Assembly: GCA_024867545.1 (NCBI GenBank)
Contig: JANFNE010000005.1
Span: 620,001-684,000, forward strand
From: Phytopythium helicoides
Taxonomy: Eukaryota; Oomycota; Peronosporomycetes; Pythiales; Pythiaceae
Reading direction: 5' to 3'
DNA: 64,000 nt
Part shown: positions 33,574 to 42,850 of the stretch, piece by piece
Numbering within the stretch: position 1 is the first letter of the stretch
Layout: every line of letters starts with the position of its first letter
Position numbers and translations under genes: made by a program
The notes under the pieces: generated by a model
Seen by the model: the letters and a program-made list of their open reading frames with translations, nothing else
Told to the model about the DNA's origin: nothing
Databases searched by the model: none

Positions 33574-35894
33574 ATGCTGCGCCACTGCTGTCAATCGAAG
33601 CTCGCAACGACCGTGGGAGTGCGCGTATTGTGCGCCTGCCAAGCGCTGCAGCGGCCCGTGAGCACCGCTGCGCAGTCTCACCAGGTGCGGCGGAGCGACT
33701 GCGGCTCCGTTTGAGAATCCGCCGGGAAAACCGCTAAATCCCGAGTTGTCCATTCAATGTGCATGCAGGCAAGGCCGCCTATTGCTGATCAAAAGAGTTT
33801 GATAAGCGCACAAGTGGTTGGCACCGGATCGCAACAGTCGCCATTGCTGCGTGCCATTGCTCTATGCGGCGCTGCGGCTACCGCAGGCATCGTGGGCGTT
33901 GGTGCGTGGGATGCGACACACGCAGAGCAGGCACCCAAGGGCAGCGAGAAGGTGGTAATGGTCCTGCCCGCTTCGTTACAAAATGTCGTGCTCATGGCGG
34001 TGGTGTCTGTAGCGGTATGAATATGCCGAGGTAGGTCGACACGATCCGCTCGCAGGTGTCAGAGTTTCGCGCAACTCTCAAAAGCTCCGAGATGCGCGTT
34101 CCGAAGGGCTTTCCCATCAAAAAGATTGGCATCTCGCGAGTGCACGCACCAAATGGAGTCTCGACGATCCGCATTGAGTTTGCGTGCCCTTCGTTTGTGG
34201 ACCAGGAGGCCATACTTGGTCGCTTCCTGTTGAACTTGCAAGCGCGCAATGCCGCTGGTCGACAGGCTGTCGAGGTGATGCCAGTTTCACCGATCGAGGC
34301 CAATGACAAGAACGGCAAGAAGTCGGTCGTCGACTCACAGGAGCAGCCTGCAGTTCACTACCTGTACACTACTGGCAACGGATCCTTTCAATTTGTGCGC
34401 GATACAAGCAGTATGGGAATGACTAAGGCCGGGACCAAGTTCATTTTCTACAAAGACGAGTTTCTCACGCAGAGCGAGATCGATGCTGTTGTGGCTGCGT
34501 ACAAGGAGATGTACTCCTATCCGAACGTGAACGCGTTCTTTCGTCAGGAAATGGATAACACGCGTCGCAGAACGCTCTCATCTGGGCGAGTTGGAGCGTC
34601 CCCCAATCCAGTGGTGGGAACTGGCGACAGCAAGGTGCGCAGTAGCTGTTCGTGCTGCATGAAGACGTAGGCTGACAACATATTTCATGTAGGACGAAGC
34701 TATTCAGCAGCTCCAGTCACTCGGAATCCAGGTTTTTGAGCCATCGACGGATGAGAACGGGCTCAATTGGGACAGTCTGGTGCGTTTACAATCCTTATCA
34801 CCCGCTCATTCGATTATAGCCTGAATTGATGTTTTACGAGTATTAGGCGGGGTACGACAGCGTCAAGCTAGAGATTGAGGACACAGTTGTCCTGGCATTG
34901 CAAAATCCCGAGCTGTACGAGCGAATCGCGCAGAAGACTCGCTGCCGCTACGAGAGCAACCGACCGCGCGCGGTGCTGTTTGAAGGTCCACCAGGAACTG
35001 GAAAGACTCTGAGTGCACGCATCATTGCCCAGCAAGCCGGAATTCCGATGATCCACATCCCGATTGAGAGCGTCGTGTCGAAGTGGTATGGCGACAGCGA
35101 GAAGAAAATGTCATCGATCTTTGACGCCTGTGAGAAGCTAGAAGGCGCCATCATTTTTATCGATGAGGTGCGTATCGATAGTGCTGGATAAGACAATAGC
35201 TGGCGCGAGACTTACTCGAGCTGCATGCCCAGATTGACGCACTGGCAGGTGACCGATCCTGGTGGAACCATGCATGAGGCATCGCGACGCATCCTTGTCG
35301 GTGCTGCTCCAAAAGGTCGAAGGGTTTGCGTCTGCCAAGAAGACCACCGTCGTTTGTGCCACGAACCGGTAGGAGAGTCTTTTTCCTTCTCTGTCAATGG
35401 TCTAGACCGCCAATTTTACATGTGGATGCAGCAAGCAAGACCTCGACGCTGCTCTTATCAGTCGTTTTGACCTGTGCATCCGCTACGAGCTCCCAGACGA
35501 ACCAACGCGGCCGTGCAGTCTTTGCTCGGTAGGACATTTTGATTGAAGTGGCTGTGATGACCATGCATGTTGACTTCGCGTTCCAAATATGCAGATACGC
35601 GAAGCAGCTCAAGACAGAAGAGCTCGCCCAGCTTGCAGTAGTATCTCCGCAACTATCCTGCCGTGATATCAAGGAGGTCTGTAGGGCTATCAGCCACATG
35701 CACAGTTTCGATAGCTGACAGATCACCTCTCGTTGCAGATTTGCGAGTACGCAGAGCGAAAGTGGGCGTCCAAGGTGCTCAAAAAAGAAGAGACAGCCGA
35801 GCTCCCAACACTCCAGGCGTATCTCGATGCTGTGAAAATGCACGTGGCAGGACTAGCGCACCACAGCTCGCGCTCGGATGTTTTCGAAGCGTGA
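33574..35894 (+). CDS. Mitochondrial-type AAA ATPase, apparent frameshifts in the AAA core
   Basis: Nine exons: 33574-33684, 33769-33951, 34056-34634, 34693-34779, 34847-35167, 35233-35368, 35432-35528, 35595-35676 and 35739-35894, about 582 residues. The N-terminus (MLRHCCQSKLATTVGVRVL) looks like a mitochondrial presequence and is followed by a hydrophobic stretch (LLRAIALCGAAATAGIVGVG). Walker A is FEGPPGTGKTLSARI; Walker B is GAIIFIDE, split by an intron before IDALAGD. The sensor-1 region TTVVCATNR, SRFDLCIRYELPDEPTR and a C-terminal helical lid follow. Plant AAA proteins with the same MHEA-RRIL and ALISRFD wording are the closest family I recall. Exons 6 and 7 need three single-base removals (about 35257-35260, 35294-35296 and 35508-35512) to read through. 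The exon 2/3 junction is also uncertain. Confidence 0.78.
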
Positions 35895-36035
35895 GCGAGT
35901 CGTACGGCGGAGCCGGTCCGCAAACAAGGAAGCTCTAAGCGCTCAGCCACAGACTTCTCTTGGACGGTCGTTCGCTCGCTAGAATCCCAGCTCCGCTTCA
36001 GCATGGCGTGAAAAGACTAAAACTTGGATATCGCA

Positions 36036-36069
<34 letters not shown>

Positions 36070-36588
36070 ATAGCAAGTGTGAACGAGCAGAACGTTGATG
36101 TCAAGCGAGGTCCACGATATCGCTGCGTCGAGACCTTCGCGAATCCTGTAATCACCTGTGTGTCTTGGCTACGATCACTGCTTGCCCCATTCACGCGCGT
36201 GTCGTCCTTCGAGCCGTCCTGGTTGTTGAAGTTGCCTTCCCATCAGAACAGCGAGTCCGCGCAGTACGCGCATCTGATAACGGCGCTCGCCAATCTAATG
36301 CCCCTCGCTTCTTTGGATCTTTTGCTTCCGCCGTTTTTTTCCATAGTGGACCCAAGTGCCTCGCCCTCCCTCACGGCCGTTGAACCCGAGAAAGCGCCGC
36401 CAAGAGGCACTGCGATCCGCCGCCCACTCACTCGGCTTCTCCCCTCGGCCGCGCCAGGCGCAGCTCCACACGCTCCGGCCGCTTCAGACGCAGGCGCGAG
36501 ACCCCCGCAGCCTACGAACTCGCCACCGCTCGACCGCTCGACCGCTCGCTGCCTCCAGGCGATAAATCAGGCGCCGCTGGCTGCTCCG
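35895..36588. other. Intergenic region with a poly(A) tract
   Basis: No gene supported. It holds the AAA gene 3' end, the A-run at 36038-36068 described separately, and the promoter of the F-box/MATH gene. An open frame from 36079 runs across the next start in another frame and is judged non-coding. Confidence 0.5.
36038..36068. repeat. Uninterrupted run of 31 A
   Basis: A mononucleotide run starting 144 bp after the AAA ATPase stop codon, preceded by CGCAC and followed by CATAG. It is by far the longest homopolymer in the window. Confidence 0.95.
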
Positions 36589-36610
36589 AGAGAGAGAGAG
36601 AGAGAGAGAG
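36589..36610. repeat. (GA)n microsatellite in the 5' leader
   Basis: About eleven GA dinucleotides ending six bases before the ATG of the F-box/MATH gene. In the mRNA this would be a purine-only leader right next to the start codon. Confidence 0.9.
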
Positions 36611-36616
36611 CGAGAG

Positions 36617-38892
36617 ATGACCAACGCGCAGGCGCCGTGGGCGCCGCATCCGTCGCTGCTGGCCAAGTTCCGCGCGAGCTTCCTGCGGCTGGACGCGGGC
36701 GACACGGACACGGAGAGCATGGACTGCGACGAGACGGCCGACAGCCCGCGCGTGGACAAGCAGCTCCCAGTGAAGCAGGGCGTCGACGAAGCCCCGCGGA
36801 GGAACGAAGAGCCCCGGCGGTCGCTCGTGGCCGCGCTGCCCGGTGAACTCATCGCCATCGCGCTCGGACACCTGGACGGCGAGTCGCTGCTGAGAGCGGC
36901 AGCGGCGTGCAGAGCACTCAGAGCGCTGTCGTTCGACCGCGACGTCTGGCGCCGGCTGTGCGTGCGCAGGTGGCCCACGCTGCGCTCGCAGGTGCTGCCG
37001 CAGCTGCCGGGAGCGCCTGATTACGACGTCATCAGGCTTTACGGCGGCTGCTGGCGCACGTGCTTCATGGAGCAGCACGCCCGAGAGCAGCGCGCAGAAA
37101 TGGCCGTGTGCATCCCCGACTTTGCCGGCGACGCCATGCTCGGAGTGGAGAAGATCGTGTCCGACACGTTCGCGATCGGCAGCCACCGCTTCTGCCTTTG
37201 GATCTTTCCCAACGGCAACCCGAACGAGCCACAGTACGCCGGCAACGTGCTCAGCGTCTATCTGGTGCTCACCGATCTGGACCAGCGCCCGCCCGACTGG
37301 CTCACGTGTGCTGTCTTTTCGCTTTCTGTCGCGAACCACAAGAACCCGAGCGACCGCATCGAGTGGCACTCATGCCTCGTCGACAACAAGTTCGACCGCA
37401 ATCTCAACAACTGGGGTGTACACGCTCTAGGTGCGCTGCCAGTCCTGAAGGACCGCCAGCGTGGCTTCCTTGGACCCCGAGATACGCTCACAGTCTCAGC
37501 CAGCGTGAGGCTCATGAGCATCACGTTCCGGATTGTTCTTGAGAGCGACCTGAAGGCGCATCATGAGCTCGGTCTCGTCGATTTGGCCAAGGTCGACGCC
37601 GTGGTACTTCCTTTCTGCTGTTCATTGCATGACCTACTCGCGCGGCTCCAGGAGCTTTACGACGTGGACGTCAACCGGGTCCGCGTGTGGTGCTTTAACC
37701 AGCCTGTGGTGTCGGGCCAGGCACTTCGGCCACGCAAGCTCCTCACCGCCGACCACGTGAATCGCCATGCTCCCATGTTCGGCCACCTGCTTTGCGACGG
37801 TGTCGACATTGATGCGTACTCGTTCTGCCAGATTTATGTCGAGGATGAGCGCTCGGACGATGCGCCTCTGAATATGCCATCTGCGTCTGTCGGCGACCAC
37901 CTCGCATCTGTATCAGTCGCGAGTGCGCAGATTTCTGCGTCGGTAGCTGTTGCTTCGGATAGCAAGCGGACACAGCCTGCGCTGGTATCAGACGATAGAG
38001 ACAAGGGCGGCTACGTTTTTGTCAAGGTACTGGACCCACAGACACGGCGGCTAGAGTACATTGGTCGAGTCTATTTTGCTTCAGCCAGCGCTGTGACGTC
38101 CTCGACTTTGTATGAAGCCGCCGCTCGACGGTGTAAATGCTCTCCAGCCGACCTCGTCATGTTCAAGGAAGAAATCGCTCCGATGACTCTCTCCGCGCCA
38201 GTTCCATTTAGCTACGAGTGCATCGGCGAGCTATCGACTCGGAAGGGTGCGATGTTGTCGATTGGTGTCGCCGACATCGTCATTTTTGTTGCTCGTGCAC
38301 TCGGAGACGAAAGCGTTGCAGCGATTCGAGCGCTTTTGGGTGCCCAGTATTCTCTCGCAGACGAGCTGGCGGGGATTTCGTCTGATTGGATGGATGATGA
38401 TGCACCATTTGTGCCCCCTCCGACACTAACTGACGTCGAAGAACTTGCTGAGCGCCTAGACATCCCGAAGTTTCGAGTGCGCAGTGCCTTCCGCAAGTGT
38501 CGTGAGGATGCACGCGCCACGCTGCGATATATCATGGATGGCCGGCATCTGGGATTTATCTGCGATTCTTGCGGTGAAACGGACTTTCGGGGAACGCGGT
38601 TTAATTGCGCTGAATGCAGCGACTACGACTTGTGTGCGAACTGCTACGGTAAGCCTCAAATCACCTGTCCAGCAAATCCATCATTTTTTCTGACGCTTCT
38701 CATGACGAACATACAACAGAGCACCGCAACGATGTCAAGCACCGGTATGCGAACGTGGACGGCAAGTGGCAGCGTGTGTTTGACTTTGAAGAGCACAAGC
38801 CAACCCACGCCATGCGCGAGATGCTTCCTGTGTTTTTCCAACGGTCCAGTGAAGTACCCCATCGATGGCGAAGGCAGGCTGCTAGCTACTAG
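36617..38892 (+). CDS. F-box / MATH / USP7-like UBL / ZZ multidomain protein
   Basis: Two exons, 36617-38648 and 38720-38892, with a 71-nt phase-1 intron; 734 residues. Order: F-box about residues 75-120 (LVAALPGELIAIALGHLDGE, LLRAAAACRALRALSFDRDV); MATH/TRAF-like domain about 165-310 (GSHRFCLWIFPNGN, then FSLSVANHKN and FLGPRDTLTVSASVRL); USP7-type ubiquitin-like modules about 330-560 (LHDLLARLQELYDVDVNRVR; GGYVFVKVLDPQTRRLEYIG, comparable to the FVKYFDP wording of USP7); a UBA-like helix pair (VEELAERLDIPKFRVRSAF); a ZZ zinc finger at about 650-690 (FICDSCGETDF, FNCAECSDYDLCANCY, continuing across the intron). No ubiquitin-protease Cys/His boxes are present. The F-box suggests an SCF substrate receptor and the MATH/UBL part suggests USP7-like binding. 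This combination is unusual. Confidence 0.82.
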
Positions 38893-39120
38893 TTGCGTAG
38901 CTGCGTAGGTTATCGTAGCAGGAGATTGAAGCGGGAACACCCTCAAGCGCGCGGATGAAGGGGGCGAAATGCCCATTTGTATATTTATTGCCTGTGTTTT
39001 CTCAGCTCTAGACACATGAAGTAGGTAGGTACTTGAAAATGAAACAGATCGATGCATGCAAGAAGCTGCTGCTCGGAGGAAGTATTGTAGCTAGATAGGA
39101 ACAACGCAGAAGACCCGAGC

Positions 39121-41466
39121 TCAGATGCAGCCGCTCTCGATCTCTTTCTTGGACTCGGTCGAGAAGCGGAAGTCGCTGCCGTAGTCGTCAAAGTCGGCAT
39201 CGACCCGGTCGTCGAGCTCGAGCCCAGGCCAATCGCGCTTCACTGTGGACGGCCGCCCATTCGAGCTGCTTACAAGAACCCATAAGTGTGTTACGTTACG
39301 ACCGGGAGGAGCGAGAAGCACGCAGATGCGAGCCTGGGCCGTACCCGGTCGCCGACGGGGACGGCCGAGTGTACGAAAACCCGCGGAACTCATTCTTAGG
39401 CGATACTGCTAGCCGCCGGTCTTGCTGCTCAAATGCCAAAAAGCAAACCAAACAGTCAAGGCAAAATTAGTCTCAACAAACAACATCGCACCGCCAACAA
39501 GCGAATGGGGGCGGACCTGGAGGAAAGTGTGATCGGGAGCTTCACGAGTAAACTCGCGATCGAAGTTCTGAATGTCGGTGGGGCTTCGCACACGCGGCTT
39601 GAATGGCGGCTTGACAGCGCGGCGCTCAAGTGCGCGCCAGTCCAGACCTGCAAAGAACGGATGGCGCTTGATGTCTTCCACTCCGGCACCAGGTCGGCAG
39701 CCTAGTCGGTAGGTCGGATCACGATCAAGCAGCCCGGAGATGAGGCTCTTAACTTCAACACTGAGTCCGAAGTGCGATGGGAACTTGAGTGGTGCCTTCA
39801 TGATCTTTGTGCACATCTGCTCGATATTGCGGTCGAAGAAAGGTGGCCATCCCGTGAGCATCTCGTACATTAGCGTACCAAGACTCCACCAATCTACTGC
39901 CTTGCCATACTCGGTCTTCTTCTTGCGACTGATGAGCATCTCCGGCGCCAGGTATTCTGGAGTGCCACAGAAAGTACGAGCACCAGCAAAGTCCGAGCAC
40001 TCCGTCTTGGACAAGCCAAAGTCGGTAATGCGGACATGCCCATGTTCGTCGAGCAAAATGTTCTCTGGCTTGAGGTCTCGGTACACAATATCCTGCTCGT
40101 GCAGGTGTGCGATGGCACACACAAGCTCGGCCGAGTAAAAGCGCACCATGGCCTCCGAAAAGGACCGGAATTTCTTCAGGTGGAAAAAGATCTCTCCGCC
40201 ACAGCAGTAGTCAGACACCATGACAAGTTTGCTTGGTGTCTGGAAGGCGTAACGCAGACCAACAATGAACGGGTGCTGTGTCGAACTCATGATGCGGCGC
40301 TCCATCATCGTGTGGTGCACTTGGTTGCGTTTCACGAGCTCCGACTTGCGAAGAACCTTCATTGCTAGGATATCACCTCCATCGGCTGACGAACCACGGC
40401 GGCCACCTGCTGGGCGCTGACGAACCATGTACACTTTGCCGAACGAACCCTTGCCGAGCATTTTGAGCACCTCGAAGTCCTGCATCTGCACCTGTCGCGG
40501 CGGCTCACTGTACGGCTTAGCTGAAAGCGAAGAGCTACGCCCCAGGGAGTCGCGAGAGTGCGATGCGTCGCTGAAGCGTGGCACCACGTCTGGCGCACTC
40601 GAGGTCGAGAGGCGAGCATCGCTAGCGTTGTTGTTTCCTGGCGTGGACGCAGATGCCGATAGGCGCGCGTCACTCGTAGTGGCGGCGCCAGCAGTACCTG
40701 TAGCTGCGACGTCAACGAACAAGTCAGCGCTGTCGTCCTCGTCCTCCAGCAGGCTGAGTCCACCAGAGAGGAACTGCACGACTTCTGCAGGTCGCGGACG
40801 CAGCGACAGCACGGCGTTCATGTAACTTTCGATGCCTTCACGACGCTGCTCAATCACGTGTAGCGAAAGCGAGCTGAAGAACTTCTTGGGCGGGAAGTAT
40901 AGTTTGCCAACCGTGGCGTACTTCTGCCGGAGCACCTTGTGGAGCTCGCGGAAGTGGCTGTAGCGCTTCTCGGTCACGCGCACGGCGCCGGATGCGTAGT
41001 GCACGTACACCTGGAAGGCTGTGAACCTCTTTCGACCGCCCGCACCGCGGCCAGTGCTTCCTGACATGCCCTCAAACGCCGAAAGCGCGCCCATGGACCC
41101 GCTGTGGCCGGGCGTCTCGATGACGGACTCTGGTTTTCCGGCGTTCTGGTGCTTGTTCTTGTTGTTCCTGCTGCTCCAGCTGGATCCGCGGGGCCCGGAA
41201 GCCGTGAGCGCTCCTGGCGAGCGCGCGGCACCGCTGAACCTGGCAGTGCGGTCGTTGGGTAGCCTGGACTTCCACCTGGGGATCTCGACCTTTGTGATCT
41301 CGTCGTCAGCCGCGGGTGCCGCCGCGGACGCCTGCGGCCGGCTGGGGCCGGGCACGTCCGTGTGGAAGATGCCCGATCCGGAGAAGGCGGCGTGGTGGCG
41401 GTGCTGGAACGGGCTCTCTGGCGACGAGGACGACGAGGACGACGAGCGCGTGGGCGACGGCTCCAT
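39121..41466 (-). CDS. PX-domain AGC kinase, SGK3-like
   Basis: Three exons: 41466-39517, 39424-39345 and 39265-39121 (introns 92 and 79 nt), about 724 residues from the chosen ATG. A Ser-rich N-terminus leads to a PX domain at about 143-235 (FTAFQVYVHYASGAVRVTEK, KRYSHFRELHKVLRQ, LYFPPKKFF), which binds PtdIns3P. The kinase domain is at about 325-590: GKGSFGKV, AMKVLRK (ATP lysine), YRDLKPEN, TDFGLSK, FCGTPEYLAPE. Splicing brings in the C-terminal AGC tail with a turn motif (AVSPK, Ser 658) and hydrophobic motif FRGFSY (Ser 667), the TORC2-type site. An uninterrupted frame extends upstream to 42018 but is Arg/Pro-rich. A better-looking N-terminus (ATG at 41771) would need one extra base near 41620, so the true start is open. 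Confidence 0.87.
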
Positions 41467-42850
41467 GGCCGCCTGCACGTGCGTGAGCGAGTGCCGCAGC
41501 TGCGCGGCCGAGGGCGCGGCCAGCGGCAGCCGCTTGCCGCGCGGCGCCTGGTACGAGTTGCGGCTGGCCGGCGGCTGCGGACGCGGCTGCGGACGCGGGC
41601 GTGCGTGCGGCCGTCCCCGCGGCCGGCGGCCCCGGTCGTGGCCGCGCCGTAGCGGATCTGGTGCTGGAAGGCGGCCGAGAGCCCCGCGGACGGCGTGGAC
41701 GCGGCCGTGGACGGTGTGGACGCGGACGGCGGCCGCGGCCGCGTGCGCGCGGACGACTCGGCCGCAGGCATGCGCGGACCGGAGCTCGCGCGCGCCAGCG
41801 CTGCGTGGGCGGGCGAATCGGCTTGTTGGGCCGCGGCCGAGGGGGGTGCGCCGCGATCGGTACGGTACGGTACGGTACGGCCGGGTCTGAACGACCGCGC
41901 GAGCGACCGGGCGCCACGGCGTATAGTGAGCGCGGTATGGGCGAAGTGACTTGGGGTTTGTATGTGGCCCGGCGCGGGGAAGGGGACCTGGCGCCACATT
42001 GCGTCCGTCGATGCACAACAGGCGAGTGGGAGTGTGGTTGTTGTACTGTAAAATGGATCACCAACACGAGGGCGAGCGGACGAATGCGCCGCCGCCACTA
42101 GCAATCGCGAGCTTCCGCTGCGTGGGGCGGCGACCGACGCAGCGACGCGGCACTTCCGATAGCCCCCGTTGCGCCGTCGAAAGTGCGAAAGCCTTGGCTC
42201 GAAAATTCAAACGGCGCCAGGCTCGCAACTGCCGGCCTTCAAGCAAGGCGCCGAGCAGCGCGCGGCGGGGGAATTTTTCGGCCGCTCGGCGCGGAGAACG
42301 AGGCACGCGCGCGGCGGTCGACTCGGGCTTCTTCACTGAGTTGTGGCCGCCCCGTTGCGACGGAGTGCCGGCTACTCACGCGCGAACAATTGGCTGGAGA
42401 CGAGCTGCCTCAGACGGTTCACGCGCTGGTAAAGTGGAGAGCGCTCACGAAGGGCACGAGAAGCCCCGCGGAAGCCCGGTGAGTGGCGAGACCGAGGGCG
42501 TCGGAGGCAAATCCCGCCCCTAATTCTCGCGCTCCGGTCCGGAGTCGGCGGCGAAATCGGAGAGGCGAATCGACTGGCCTTGACGCTGCTTGGAACGGTC
42601 TCTATCGTTCGAGGCCGCGCGTGTCTCTTTTCGGTCGAGAGGCTCTGATACTCTAGGGAGATACCTCGGTCTCCGCTGCTCCGTCTGCTCTTGCCCTCCA
42701 CGTCCGTCGTGGCACCATTGCGGTGGATCCGTGAAACGGCGTCCCCTCGACTCAGATCCTGCTGACGTGCGAAACGCGCGAGCCAGCTTGCCCGCGACTG
42801 GTTGATGCATGACGTGTCATCATTCTACGTATCGAGACGCCGTCACGCCG
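41467..42850. other. Region between kinase and aminotransferase genes
   Basis: To about 41780 this may be 5' coding sequence of the kinase in a shifted frame. Beyond that it is promoter or 5' leader of the kinase and the 3' flank of the aminotransferase gene. Open frames at 41950-42520 on both strands have no recognisable content and I do not support them as genes. Confidence 0.45.
41859..41880. repeat. Pentanucleotide tandem repeat (GGTAC)4
   Basis: Four exact GGTAC units plus GG, upstream of the PX-AGC kinase start. Each unit junction contains GTAC, so the array is partly self-complementary. Confidence 0.9.

Noticed and set aside
36079..36846. 255-codon open frame on the plus strand crossing the start of the F-box/MATH gene
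   Set aside because: It is Arg/Ala/Pro-rich, overlaps the F-box frame, and the real gene has recognisable domains.
41021..41890. 289-codon plus-strand frame opposite the PX-AGC kinase
   Set aside because: Antisense to the conserved PX and N-terminal coding sequence, with low-complexity Arg/Gly composition.
42058..42336. Short minus-strand frame between kinase and aminotransferase
   Set aside because: Composition and lack of motif suggest promoter sequence.
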